64,000 bases of DNA from positions 16,147,330 through 16,211,329 of the forward strand of contig CP137675.1 of the NCBI GenBank assembly GCA_037976565.1. The letters are read 5' to 3'. Positions within the stretch are counted from its first letter, which is position 1; each line of letters begins with the position of its first letter. The notes under the pieces are model-generated. The model was not told the DNA's origin. It made no database searches and worked only from the letters and a program-made list of their open reading frames with translations. The position numbers and the translations under genes are program-made. Of the stretch, positions 32,615 through 45,173 are shown one piece after another. This DNA is from Mesocentrotus franciscanus. Lineage: Eukaryota > Echinodermata > Echinoidea > Camarodonta > Strongylocentrotidae.

Positions 32615-33257
32615 CTGATGTAGTGGAGAAAGGCATGTATCGCATATGCGATGATAAATTCAAAACAAAGATTGACCTTCTTCAATCCCACATCCTGTCA
32701 TTAATTGGAAAATATATTTTCATTTTCCCTTTTTCAGAGATGCACTGCAGCATTGATGACACGAATTGCAATGATACTTGTATCGAATCAAAGCGTTGCA
32801 ATCCCTTTCCCCAAATCAATGTAAAAGGAATAACCGTTGCCTACGAAGCAATCAGTCGATGCACACTGCCTAAATTTATACGAAACAAAATAACACGCTT
32901 AAATTGTATAATACATCGCGCAAAGGTTTCTAGGTTGCATTCTTGCTCTAAAAGGGAAAGTACGGGTCACCATGTTTCAGGTTTGTCTGTGTTTTTTTTT
33001 CTTTTACCATCGGCCGTGCACAGGAAGTGAGACGACTTCCACTCGATCTGTCAACCCTGAACTCTCTTCACCTTCATCTTCATCGTTTGGGGGAACTGCT
33101 GATCGTATCTGGTTGCTTCGCGCAGTCTTCATGGTCTTCAAGCTTTCTTGAAGGAATACTATGACCTAAATTTTAGATCGAGAGAGTCTAACTTTGATAT
33201 CATCGATTTCCTATCATACACTAGCTAGCTTACAGTCTGTAGATTTACCTCCTTTCA

Positions 33258-33380
33258 CTGTCTCTTCTCTGTCTCTGTCTCTGTCTCTGTCTCTGTCTCT
33301 CTTTCTCCTCCCCCTTTCACTTTCTCCCTCTATCTTCCACTCTCGATCTTCTCTGTCTCTCTCTCTTTTCTCTATCTCAG
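33258..33380. repeat. (TCTGTC)n and CT-rich microsatellite
   Basis: CTCTGTCTCTGTCTCTG repeats pass into C- and T-rich low-complexity sequence. Confidence 0.9.
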
Positions 33381-34485
33381 GCTCTTTTTCCTGCCTCATG
33401 CATTAATGTCCGTTTCAACCCCCTCCCTCTTTAACTATCTCTCAGTTAATTCAAAGAAATTTACTTACACGTTTACCTCGTATAAGCTCGATGTATTTGC
33501 GCACATTTTGTCTGATCAAAACATTCGGTTTCTTTTATGCTCATAAAATGAATCTTTCCCTAGCTGTTACTGTTTTACATTTTATCCCATCAGTAATCTT
33601 GACAAGGTCTTCATAAGCGTTGCTTTTTAATACGATAGCGAGGTTAAGTATTCCGCTGCGGGGAGTTACTAGATTATCCTTTCCCTGGGAATAAAAAAAA
33701 TGAAAGGAAACGGCTATCTTGCTCCAAAATTCTACTTATGAACAAGGTGATTTTCTAGGCCTAAATATGGATCAAAAGCGCAATAGCTGTTTTTTATCTT
33801 CATAAAAGCATTTTGTCGTACTATTATCATCATATTTTGCGTAGATAATCCGTCGCACGCGAGAGCGATATGATTGACCTGTTTACTAAATTGATGAATA
33901 ATTTTTTAAGTAATAACTTCTCATGATGATTGCAAAGCTTGCAATAGGTTTGACGACGTAGCAACACCCAATGTCTGCAAAGTGAATTCCATCCAAAGAG
34001 CTCCCAAAGAGATGCCAATATGCAAAGTTGCTAACCAGGGGTTCGGGAGAGAAACGCGCTTGACACGATCGCAACTACTTTCGGAAAATCAAACAAAGGC
34101 AATTTTAAAAGCTTGTGCGTCACCTTTTGAAATGTGCAAACACGACAATGACGTACTACGTAATCCGCCCATGATTTCTATTGGATATACAATAAGGTAT
34201 TGAAATTGCCAGTAGTGGATTTTTCGAAAATAGTTACGATCGCGTTGCTTACAAAATTGAAATACATAAAGAGGTCTATTACGTCACACATCACAGGGAC
34301 TGTCTTTGTATAATTTTTCGAAAAAAAATTGCGATCGTTTTGCTTATAAAATTGAAATACATCAGTAAACAGGTTTATTACGTCACCAATGGACTTCTCG
34401 AATATTACTTTTAACTGTTAAACTGTTAAACTCTTCACTCAAAAGGATTATCGTTGTTAACAACAAAAAGTTCACTTTAGTAGCG

Positions 34486-34512
34486 TTCAATTCAAGTCAA
34501 ACTCTTATTTCC
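34486..34512 (-). mobile_element. Possible LINE 3' tail, minus strand
   Basis: On the minus strand GGAAATAAGAGTTTGACTTG leads into AATTGAA, resembling AATAAA-plus-short-repeat LINE ends such as that at 17184-17207. Only the tail is recognisable. Confidence 0.3.
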
Positions 34513-34896
34513 ATACACGAAGCGGGTCAAATGAAATTGGATCATATTCATTTTATAATATTGTAAAGCAATTATTTCGAAAGTCACGAATCTTATCTTT
34601 CTTTGATTGGCAAAATAACACACACAAGAACAACAACACACACACACACACGAGAAAATCACAGTTTTATAGGAAATAAACACTTAATTTTATTCAACAT
34701 TTTAGAAATGTACTTTCTTTCTCCAGATTTTAGATAAAGCTCTTGTGAAAACTGATAATAAAGTGAAAATGAATTGTGACACTACAGAAACAAGCAAGCA
34801 ACTAACATTTTCCCTCATTTATTGCTTGTATGCAAGCACTATTAATTCCCTCTTTTCGTCATATAACAAATATTTTACCCTCAATGTTTTATTGAT

Positions 34897-35107
34897 AATG
34901 ATGATAAGAATAATAGCAATAATGATAATGATAATAATGATAATAATAATTACATCAATAATGATCTTTATAATATAATAATAATGATAATGATAATGAC
35001 AATAATAATAATAATAATAATAATAATAGCATTGATAATAATAATGATAATAATAACAACAAGAATAAGAGTATAGTAATGATGACAATAATAACAACAT
35101 TACTACA

Positions 35108-35159
<52 letters not shown>

Positions 35160-35184
35160 TTACCACTACTACTACTACCACTAG

Positions 35185-35217
<33 letters not shown>

Positions 35218-35230
35218 CACTACTACTGCG

Positions 35231-35282
<52 letters not shown>

Positions 35283-35295
35283 ATAATAATAATAA
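34897..35295. repeat. Compound (AAT)n/(ACT)n microsatellite
   Basis: About 400 bases of ATA/AAT triplets pass into ACT/ACC triplets and back to AAT. They generate long Val-, Ser- or Leu-only open frames on both strands that are not genes. The SINE at 35296-35565 abuts the right end. Confidence 0.95.
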
Positions 35296-35565
35296 TAGTG
35301 GGTTCTTGTATAGCGCTCATCTATGTCAGACCTGACACTCCTGGCGCTTTTCAATTATTTCTCCGGCTTTAGCATGGCTGTCATTATGGTGCTCTAGCTG
35401 TTTAAGGAATTAATTCTTGCCGTGTACCTATTTACCTCACCTGGGTCGAGTGTGGCGAATGTAAATGAATGTCTTACCAAAGAACATCTGTGCGGCAGCG
35501 GGATTCAAACCGCTAGCCATGTGATCCACAGCCCGGTGACGTATGCACTAGACCTCGACAGCTGT
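35296..35565 (-). mobile_element. tRNA-derived SINE, minus strand
   Basis: On the minus strand it begins with a tRNA-like head: A-box-like GTCGAGGTCTAGTG, then the B-box GGTTTGAATCCCG. A body follows with ACATTCGCCACACTCGACCC, and it ends GAGCGCTATACAAG next to an AAT/ATT tail. The body matches the SINEs at 51392-51627 and 60128-60472. Confidence 0.85.
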
Positions 35566-36782
35566 AAATTTACGACTCTTAGTAAAATCTTTAGACCCAG
35601 CTAATCAAATTTGTTTCATTTATGCAAGCCTGAATACAAAACTAGATTTCACACTCATTTTTTCAGTGACATAGCGTTTGTTTTCTTTAGTCACATGAGC
35701 TTCTTTAAATTTAATTAAAGTAACAATTGTAGTTATTACAATTTTCAGCTGTAAGGAGTATCAATTACAGCAAAACATGTTTCCGACTTGTATACTTTTA
35801 TGAGAATTGCTTAATTCACGCGAGGAGATTATGGACCGCATTTTTAAAGAAGAGCCAAAAACATTCATTTTTCAATATCATTAAGCTTAAAATAAAAATA
35901 TGAATGCAAGAATGAGCAGATGAATAAAACTGATGAAACAAACAACCAGAAAAATAAATGAATTACTATTACATAAACAAATATATGAATGAAAAATGAA
36001 AAATAATAAATCGATAACTAACTAAATAGATAACTAACTAAATAAATAAATTATTAAATAAATGATAAATAAATAAATGAAAATAAAGGTGCCAATCAAG
36101 ACGTGTTGGATTGCAAATTTGAATGTTCTTATTTTCTACCAGGCACATTTTCATGCTATTTAATGACTTGACCATCATAACAATGGCAGGTTTTTTTTAT
36201 TATCATATTTTCCCCTCCATTGCCAATTCCATCTGCTACACACTTATCTTCTCGAGCAGATTGAAATTCATGATATTCACAGACCGGATTTTCCGAACGA
36301 AATCACATCATAAATAATAATCCATTCCGCTTTTATTATCCACTTTAAAGCCTCAATTTAATCCTTCATTTTCCAAAGAAGATGAGATATATTACAAAAT
36401 ATAATATATTAATACTTATAAGCAACTAAAGCTTACTCTAAGTCCATGCTGCTAGTATTAGAATATGCGCAAGTCAAAACCGTTTTATATCTTTGGAACA
36501 ATTAGTCTACCTCTGACGTACGAGCTAATGCCTTGGAGATTAAGCAGTCATCACGGTAGACTGAAGTAATGAGTTACTTCTAAATGCCCATGGCGTTGCC
36601 GTGGAGAAGTGGACATGATGGAACGCATAGAGGAAAAGGGCGGGAGAAAAGCATTTTCGTTATGAAACATGTCTTCCTACATCTTACATGCATTTTGCAC
36701 TCCTCTGAATGAGTCATTTAGGTTCCGGTGACCACTGCAGCTCCGCAACCAATGCCATATTGATATACACGTAGATTCCTAA
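35566..36782. other. No gene; AAAT-rich stretch
   Basis: It contains a degenerate AATAAATGA-type repeat at about 35884-36085. Otherwise it is unique AT-rich DNA. Confidence 0.6.
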
Positions 36783-37339
36783 TGCCTAGGTCACATTTGC
36801 TCTACGGCTAGGATACGGCGACCGTACGCCCTCGAAATCTTTACAGGCCGTACGGGTCGCCGTGGGATTATAACGCGGAGTTATAACTGTTTTCATTTCT
36901 AGGTTCGCCGTAGCCATACCGTAGAGCGGTTCCACAACTTCCACTGCCACTTTACGTCGGGCGTACGTTGGCCTTGCGTTTGCCGTGCGGCTGCTAGCTG
37001 TAGGGTCTTATGAATTGTAATTGACTTTTGCGAACCCTAAACAAACTCCGGTGGCCGCAGGAATTCCACGGGCGCCCTAGGTCAGCCTTATGGCGGCCCT
37101 ACGACGACCGTACGGTGGGCTTGCGGGCGCCTTGGTATTTGTCAAAAAACCTACGGCCGCCGCAGGGACGCCCTAAGGCGGCCGTGCGTCATCACTTCAA
37201 ATGCCGTAGGGCAGCCACAGGTTTTCTCTCCACAAATTCAAATACACCGTGCGGCTACCCTAACATATGTGACCGCTACCGTATGTGATATATAGATATT
37301 TTAGACCGCACGGCCGCCGCGGCAAATGTGACCTAGGCA
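36783..37339. mobile_element. Inverted-repeat element (TGCCTAGGTCACATTTG ends)
   Basis: TGCCTAGGTCACATTTG at 36783 is the perfect inverse of CAAATGTGACCTAGGCA ending at 37339; TAA lies outside both ends. The 557-bp interior repeats CCGTACGG, GGCCGC, CCGTAG and similar pieces on both strands. No protein is recognisable. It is a non-autonomous DNA transposon in appearance. Confidence 0.88.
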
Positions 37340-40131
37340 TAACTTAAACCCATATCATACACTAAGCTTTCATATAGCCCTAACTCACTTACTATTAAAC
37401 TAAATCGAGAACCACATTAAAAACCTGAATTACAACCCAAACCCTAACCCGATATCTTTCATAAGATATGCCCGACGGAACAATCTCGCCAGGGAAAATG
37501 TCGGGTCCCCATTCTTACATACTGAGTCAAGATATAGAAGACATATTACACTATTATTACTATCATGAACTACAGGCCGCTGATATTTTATGATTCTTAT
37601 CGAATAAGACGTGGCGATCTATGCTCCGGCGACGTTTTACTCGTTGCTCTATTGTGTCAAAGATATAAACAAATAAATGTATAGATATATAAATACATAC
37701 ATGCAGGAATTAATAAATAAATATTTACATAAATAATGTATATATAAATAAATATAAAAATCGGTAGATGAATAAATAAATACATAAATAAATCAACAAA
37801 TAGGTAAACAAATAATATGTAAATATATGAATAAATGACTAAATAAACAAATAAATGAATACATGACTAAATAAACTAATGAATGAATAAATAACAAATA
37901 ATGAAATAATAATTGTTTTGTTCACATAATTAAAAATAATAAATGGAAAAATTATTTTTTGAATACGCCTTTCATTCGTTATTGGTCTTATGCACTATAT
38001 CATTTTGGATCGCCTGAAGTTGAGGTGTTACAACTATTACAAGGAGACGGCTGCATACTTCTAGCGAGCCGGTCTTATGCCTCTCGCAACACAGCTGTTT
38101 TAATGAAACCCTACGATCAAGACAAGATCCCATCTACTCGTTAAATAGATTTGGTAGTAAATCTGCGGGAAGTGAACAATTTCAATAGTTCGACATCAAA
38201 ATCAGCATCTATAGCAACCATGTCAGAAAGCTGTGCTATTTTATGGTCTTTCCTTTGGATGATCGACTGGTAGGAATTATCATTAAAAACCTTAAATGCA
38301 CCTGCAAATAGCTCATTTTCCATCTTAATATATATCGGTTCCATAATAATCGGTTTTTAGTCTGAAATTTAGGCTCATGAACTTATGAACCAGATGACGT
38401 ATGTAAATGAAGGAGGAAACAGGAGTGGATCCAAAGGGGCGGGGATGGGGACGGGGTTGCGAGGGGAAGATTGCCAACCAGCAAACCCCAATCTGGTATA
38501 TCGTAATTACATGTAAGTAGAGATGGAAAATGTGCCCCTCCTTTACCAAATCGACTCCGGCATCAATTTAACCCCTCCCCCAAAGGCACCTGACTTATCT
38601 CTGATAACCATTTCATTTTGCTTGTCAGAGAATTTGGACAGATAGAGAAACACAGTTATACTCTCTCGAGCCTTTTTACCCCTTTTTGTAATATTTGTTT
38701 TCTTGGATGATTATACGGTAAAGGCATGATGAATTTAATTTAGATCATACCAAAATAATCCAATAATAATATTGTTTTCGCTATTTATATTTTATAAATG
38801 ACATTGAGAAAAAAGTAAACGAATAAATATATAACAACTAGAACTAAACAACTAGACCTAATCTAGGGCCTTATATGTTTTGTTACCTTTGATATACGAT
38901 TGGCGGCGTGTTTTTAGATTTTGAGCCTTCCAGCGTGTCCAGTAATAGATAATAATACCCGATCGACTGCACATTTATATTATATTTATATTATAATTTG
39001 AGTAAGGAAATCCTTTGAAATTTAAAAACTTTTAGGGTTTTGCACGCTTCGGTCTCAAAAAACTCCATGTGTCATTCGTTCTGCCTGTAAATTGCTGTAA
39101 AGCTTGGGATTTTTTTAAATAAGTTGTTTGAAATCTCGAAATGAATATTAAAACTCAAAATAGTTCCTGAAAGAGGATGGCAACGGATATCGGTACTTGC
39201 ACTGTTGAGCAAATGTACACTGTTCAAATTGAGAATAATAAAATTAGCCATACCTTCAGCATGTATAAAAGTATGGTTCCGCGAGAGAAAATGTCTGTAC
39301 TGGTCTATGGGATTTCTTCTCGCCACGTTTTCACCAATAACTGAAATAAGCAACAATTTCATAGTACCGTTGCGTTCGATGTTGCCTTCATCTACGTGGA
39401 AAGCGAACGCGAAAGCTGTGATTGTTTGCGCGCGCTATATCTATGTATTTGGTTAATCTACTTTTTCGTTCGCGTTGATCTGATCATGTAAAAATTATAC
39501 AATTGCGAAAATTCCCAGTTGTGAACATTAGTGAAATTACAAATATATTTTAATTTTCTGAGGTGTTGTTACATCTGTAATGACCAAATGTCACGATTTT
39601 TAAACTTTTGTATGTGTAATAACGTTTTGTGCATTGATTTGTAGGCTACGTGTAATACGTATTGCTTTCCTATTTTCAAAATGGCAGTTAGGGAGAGTTA
39701 ATTTCCCTTGCGTGGTCCGCTGTCTGGATTTGCAGACATGTCCCAACCGGTTCTGTCTGGTTCATTAATATATTCTGTTGTTATGTAGATTTTTCATTGT
39801 TACATACAGCGCGTATACGTGCATATTAATTTTGTGCGCGTGTTTCAACCAATCACGCTACATCAGTGATTGGGGCTTCGCTTTGATTTTTCCGGTAATT
39901 CCATGTGGAAATCAAAGGGATTATTTTCATCGGTACACACAGGTCGTAACTGTGTATTTGTTTATCGTACCGGTCGAATTTTCGTCCAACATGGACCCAC
40001 GACTTCGTCCCTGGACCTCTCCCGGTGGACTTGCTCTTCGTTTTGTTGACACGATGATTGCCGTCATCGTCATCACCTCGCCATCATCTGTTGTGTTGAC
40101 ACGTTGATTGTCGTCTTCGTCATCACCTCAC
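37340..40131. other. No confident gene; AAAT-type repeats
   Basis: A degenerate AATAAATA repeat spans about 37660-37930. A 67-residue minus-strand frame at 38141-38344 has mixed composition but no recognisable domain. The frame at 39778-40107 also lacks one. A CCAAT-like string lies near 39848. Confidence 0.5.
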
Positions 40132-40135
40132 CTAC

Positions 40136-40644
40136 ACCGAAAATTTCTGTCTCTTTCGTTCGTTAGCCTCTGATTAGGGTAAAGTCGGCTCCTCTCTTTA
40201 GAGACAGAAGCCGACCATAGGCGCTCCTGTGCAAACTCGGTGGTACGGATCTGGCCAGGGCCAAACTTTGGACTAAAATTTCACTGTAGCGGATTCATAT
40301 CCGATGCATTTATTTTTCAAAATTAGGTCTAGGCTAATATACATCGGTTCCACTTACCAGATTGACGAAGAAAACCGGGAAAAAAGACCCTTAAATGCAT
40401 CATACAATCAATCTGGTAAGTGGAACCGATGTATATTAGACTAGAACTAATTTTGAAAAATAAATGCATCGATATGAATCCGCTAAAGTGAAATTTAGTC
40501 CAAAAGTTTGGCCGGAATTTGGTGGCCAGATCCGTACCACCGAGTTTGCACAGGAGCGCCTATGGTCGGCTTCTGTCTCTAAAGAGAGGAGCCGACCCTA
40601 CCCAAATCAGAGGCTAACGAACGAAAGAGACAGAAATTTTCGGT
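40136..40644. mobile_element. Foldback element with about 230-bp arms and 4-bp CTAC duplication
   Basis: The left arm (40136-40365) begins ACCGAAAATTTCTGTCTCTT. It is mirrored by the right arm (40407-40644), which ends AAGAGACAGAAATTTTCGGT. CTAC flanks both ends (40132-40135, 40645-40648). The centre is only about 40 bases, so almost the whole unit can fold on itself. The arms differ by a few indels and substitutions, so it is not an assembly mirror artefact. It has no coding content. Confidence 0.92.
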
Positions 40645-40648
40645 CTAC

Positions 40649-41020
40649 ACCTCACCATCACCGACTCATTATCTTTTATCGACCACTGTCTTTTCGATCG
40701 CCACCATCCATTGTGTTAATTGTGTTGACACGTTGATCATCGTCATCACCTCACCATCATCCGTTGTGCTGTGCTGACTCGCTGATTATCGTCATCATCA
40801 ACACCACACCATTGACATTATCTGCATGACCATCATCGCATTCATCGATTGATTGTCTCATCACCATCAACAAGATCATCGTCTTCGTCTTCCTCATCGT
40901 CTCTGTCATCGTCGTCTTCATCTTCGTATCCGTCATCGCCGCTGTCTTCGTCATCATCGCTGTCTACGTCTTCGTCATCATCGTTTCGTCGCCACGTCAG
41001 CATTGTCATTGCCTGACCTC
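40649..41020. repeat. CATCGTC-type degenerate repeat around the foldback
   Basis: Degenerate CATCATCGTC and GTTGACACGTTGAT units occur both before (about 40048-40135) and after the foldback, showing that the element inserted into this repeat. The Met/Thr- or His/Arg-rich frames in it are artefacts. Confidence 0.8.
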
Positions 41021-41956
41021 GTCAATGCCGATTTGGTTTGATTGTAATTTCTTATTCTTGAACGCTTTGCTGAACTAATTAGTAATTAAGGATCCTTCTT
41101 GCACTTGATTTCTGATGAATGACATTCGTTGTTTTTGGTGATTGATTATATTGTTGTACTTCATTTTTGAATGTGACGGAGATTAACCTCCGGGGTACGC
41201 CCTCGAGATGATTCCGTTTACTATGATCACTGTTATGTTTATGTAAATTATATGCCGTTTGAGGGAGTACACCACGAACGATTATATATACGACCCTTGA
41301 TATTTGTGTTGATCATCTATATTAAATCGTTGATATTAATTATACAATCTTATTGTTTGATAGTGTGGTTTGTTCCTCGTGAGATCGTCAAGTTAAATAG
41401 TACGACCCCCGCCCTTGGAGTTCTACACATCAGTTGATCAGTGTCCGCTTAACTTCTTTATTAAGCAGAGTCTCGTACTGTATTGCAAATTTGGTAGTTC
41501 TTTATTCCTTAGGTGCTAAATGTACGTGAAAAATGAAGTTATCTGATTAATGATGATCGAGAGACAGTTCAACAAAAAGGACAACAGTTTAAAATGAAAG
41601 GCACATAAAACAATTTAATTCAATTGTTAATTGTCCAAAATTATGCCATTTTTATTATTGAGACATATTTTTGACAGCTCAAAATGATAAATTAAAAAAA
41701 TAGTGACTACACGACATATATCTTGACACGACGTAATATCTAATAGTATAAGAACATTTCCATTTGAGTGACAGTGGATGGAATCATTAACTGAAATGTA
41801 AGATTCTATGAATGCTGTATCTATACGATACGGCCGGACTAAAATTAAGAAACCAAATTACATTCCAAAAAGTAGCCCCGTCATGAAAAGAACCCCATGA
41901 GAAACCTGAAGGGGCTCTTTTGTAAATTGTAAGAAAAAAAAATTATGGTTTATTGT
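41021..41956. other. No gene recognised
   Basis: AT-rich unique sequence. I saw no repeat or coding motif. Confidence 0.55.
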
Positions 41957-42536
41957 CACAAAAAGTAACTACACTCCTAAACAATTGCTCATAATTTTGT
42001 AATGTAGAATCGTTTCAAGATTTCGTCTTGCAAAAATATTTCTATGGTAGTTAGGAAAACAATGTGTAACAATAAGAGGTTATCATTAATCTACGGTTGA
42101 GTATTAAAGCACACATTAATGTATTTTTATTTTCATATTTAAAGATTCGCAAAAGTAATATTATCATTGAAGAGTATTAAACAATTTCAAAATGCACTGT
42201 TTTACAATTGCAAATAATGCATTTAACCACATGTGCCATTTACAAATAAAAATGGATGGAATATCAAAAAGCATTGGTTCATAATCAATGCATTCAGTCA
42301 TATACTGATATACTGATATACAACAATGTACAGGCACGCACAATGTCTTGTGACTTTTGAATTGGGCCATTTTGTCTTTAATCTGTGCTCATTCAGCCAT
42401 ACAGTGATGGATATCTCTGATTTTCACACAAAATGTACCTAACGACTCTACAAATATTGTGTTAAGGTGAAATCGTGATACATTTTAAGGGTTTCGAAAT
42501 TATGAGCAATTCTTTAGGGGGTAGTTACTTTTTGTG
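41957..42536. mobile_element. Inverted-repeat element (CACAAAAAGTAACTAC ends)
   Basis: CACAAAAAGTAACTACACTC then CTAAACAATTGCTCATAATT at the left pairs with AATTATGAGCAATTCTTTAG then GTAGTTACTTTTTGTG at the right: about 45-bp imperfect arms. The 580-bp unit is AT-rich with no clear coding. I could not define a target duplication. Confidence 0.75.
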
Positions 42537-42795
42537 TTCTGTTTACATGTATATGTGTAAATGTACTGTTACCACCTTCAAACAGATTGGCTCAATTAAA
42601 AGGCAAATTTCAATTTAAAAAAACCATCAAAATACAAAACAAATATCTGATATATTTTGTTCACTATTCATGTCCATTTTACTCCTTTTTGATGGCCGGA
42701 CAGGGGGGAAACGCTCCTTTCACTAGTAAAGACGGCATCAAATCACCTTAAAATAAGAAAGAATTTATTATTGTACATGTATTAGGTGCACACGA

Positions 42796-43110
42796 TCTGG
42801 AATCGTCATAGTGTAGTAGTTCTGACTCGCGTCTTTCAATCATAAGGTCGTGAGTTCGAATCCCACTCCAGGACGTTGATTTCCTTCAACAGGAAATTCA
42901 TCCACATTGTGATGCACTCCACCCAGGTGAAGTAAATGGGGACCTGGTAGGAATGTATTCCTTGAAACGCAGAGCGCGTGACAGCTGCGGGGACGGCTGC
43001 TCTGCTAAAGCCATGCAGGGTAATTATGCTGCATTATTGCAGAGCGCTTAGAGACTTCCAACAAAGTAAGTGTTAGGCGCTATATAAGCACATATAATTA
43101 TTATTATTAT
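42796..43110 (+). mobile_element. tRNA-derived SINE, plus strand
   Basis: The head has an A-box-like TCATAGTGTAGTAGTTCTGA and the B-box GAGTTCGAATCCC, giving a degenerate tRNA shape through about 42873. A body follows with CACCCAGGTGAAGTAAATGG and two GCAGAGCGC blocks. It ends GGCGCTATATAAGCAC with an ATTATTATT tail. Head plus LINE-like tail is the normal SINE plan. Confidence 0.88.
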
Positions 43111-43212
43111 AATTCTGTATAGAAAAGCATAACTTCATTTGTTTTGTTTTTCCAATCCACCATTCAACATGTCAACTCTCAAGTACGTCCTTTCAACACC
43201 TTATATCGCTCA

Positions 43213-43260
43213 CACAACGCGCGCGAAAGGCCGCCAAAGGCGGCCCTTTCGCGAGTTGTC
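43213..43260. repeat. GC-rich perfect-stem hairpin
   Basis: CGCGAAAGGCCGCC at 43222-43235 pairs with GGCGGCCCTTTCGCG at 43239-43253 around an AAA loop, with one bulge. Outer CAAC/GTTG bases extend the stem. Confidence 0.85.
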
Positions 43261-45173
43261 ATAAATGCACTCACGTCACAAACAAGATGCATAACTGCCC
43301 GTCGACCCTTTTTTGACGGACCGTCGAGTGGGGCTTTTCTCCCTGCCAGGTATGCAAGCCTAGGTTGAATACAACCGTTAGCCCGGGTAATTATGAAAGA
43401 GGTTGCCTAGAAGTTATCAAGGTTGACTGTAGACGAAAAGAGCAATTGTGGATCGTGAGACAAACCCGTTCACTAAACTCGCTGAGAATCACAAACTTTT
43501 TAAAAGTACTACACACTAATTTGGTAACATGGGGCTACACACATACCCCTTTTATAAGGAATAAATAAACATAATACGGCGAGTGATATGCAAATTATAT
43601 AAGAATATAAATAATCAACCAATATTGAAGAACCTTCGTAGGTAATACCATTAGGATATCTTTTTAGACCTGATTTGAATTTGAAATGAAACACATTAAC
43701 GTTATTACAACAAAATCAGAAACAACAACAACAACGCCACAACAATAAAAATGTGGTGTGTGTTTATCGGTTCTTTGTTTATTAATAGTTTATATTGACC
43801 CTCTTTAATACAAAAAACAGCAGCCTATGAATTTCAGGGGAGGGTTTTTGTTTTTATTCATCGGCCAAATAACTTAAAAATCATAAAACATTAGCAATGG
43901 CAGTTGCTCATGACATGAAATACTGAGGAACTTACTGTATCCCGCATAATTAAATTAGTACATGTGACCCCATTCACTATCCACATATCAATATCATATA
44001 GATCCCAAGCACAAAATCATCATTTGATATCGTAATCTTCTTTTTTTTCCAGACAAGAATGTGTCTTCTTACACCAGTCTTTACGTTGCTATGAAATTGA
44101 GAAGAGAAATGTATACTTCGTGGTGAAATGGGGAAAGTGTTTTTATATTTGAACCACAAGGGCTATACATTTGGAAGGCGAAACCGCTGCGTTTTAGCAC
44201 GGGGAAATACACACCTTTGTCGGTCGATGTGTTTTGAACGTGTGGGTTGGATCGGGAATGGTGGTGGTAAAGAGGGGGCTTCGGCAAAGGAAAGTTCTTA
44301 ACGTTATGGACGTAGTCAATACATGGCAAATACTGTCTTTTATTGTTTCACCATTATGACTTCCATATTGCACTTTATTCGCGTAGTTTCGATCCATTCT
44401 TTAAAACCTCTTTAAGAGCATATAATAGTTCAACTTTTCTTAAAATGACCCTCTTTTGCATTAATACACTAATTAGCGTAATAAAGACTATGCTACGGCT
44501 AAACACACTAAAGAGAAAATGTAATATATCTCACGTGTTTAATTCATGGAGTATGATTTTCGAAATGTCAGGGGAAGTATGATACATGTTAAACTAACAG
44601 TCCTCTTACGTCATATTTCATCGTTGCGATCAAACACTTTAAACCTCGGACTGAAATCCGCGATATGTGACCCTGATTGGTTGGAAAGTTCATTTGTGTC
44701 TCTCGTTGAGAGAGATAGTTCCGTCACAGGAAGTTGCTTGGAGGTTTCAAATAGTTCCCTCCCTGAAAGATTGCATGTATACGTGGTGGGGGAAGGGGGG
44801 ACTATTCGAGCTACATGATGAAGGCGCGCGCCCACGGATGTCACAACTATTTCTATCAATACCCTTTGGTGAGTGGCTGCAGGCGCCACAGGAGCCCACA
44901 AATGCATGGAATTTTGTCTCATAAAAAAACTTCAGAGGCCATTTAATTCAAGGTACAGCAAAACATCCTTAACAAACTTATATCAATGAAAATAATTTTA
45001 GCTTCATTCGCTTCCGCCAGTTGAGAACCGATGTCCTTCAACCGCATAAAAATAAGTCAGACGAGATAGAGCTTTGACTGAAACGGTTCGCTTTGATTTC
45101 TGTTTTAGGGTAATTCATATTCCTTCTATTTCTCATTTCTCTTTCTTTGTCTCTGTGTGTGTCTCTCTCACTG
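43261..45173. other. No gene recognised
   Basis: Overlapping short open frames at 44540-44925 occur on both strands. None shows a domain, and they shadow one another. Confidence 0.55.

Larger units (their letters stand above)
32615..34896. other. No gene recognised; simple repeats
   Basis: It includes (TCTGTC)n/CT-rich DNA at about 33258-33380. The open frame at 32488-33030 covers part of the outer element and unique DNA and shows no domain. Near 34630-34655 there is a short CA run. Confidence 0.55.

Noticed and set aside
34819..35372. Long open frames of Val, Ser, Leu or Ile runs
   Set aside because: They are translations of the AAT/ACT microsatellite in several frames on both strands. No domain, start context or exon structure is seen.
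38141..38344. 67-codon minus-strand frame (NELFAGAFKVFNDNSYQ...)
   Set aside because: Composition is protein-like, but the length is short and no family is recognised.
39778..40107. 109-codon frame including MDPRLRPWTSPGG
   Set aside because: I considered a gene start because of a nearby CCAAT-like string, but it has no domain and runs into the CATCGTC repeat.
42796..42875. Functional tRNA gene
   Set aside because: A- and B-box-like motifs are present but the cloverleaf is imperfect and a SINE body plus tail follows. The same applies to the heads at 35540, 51600, 60450 and 63126.
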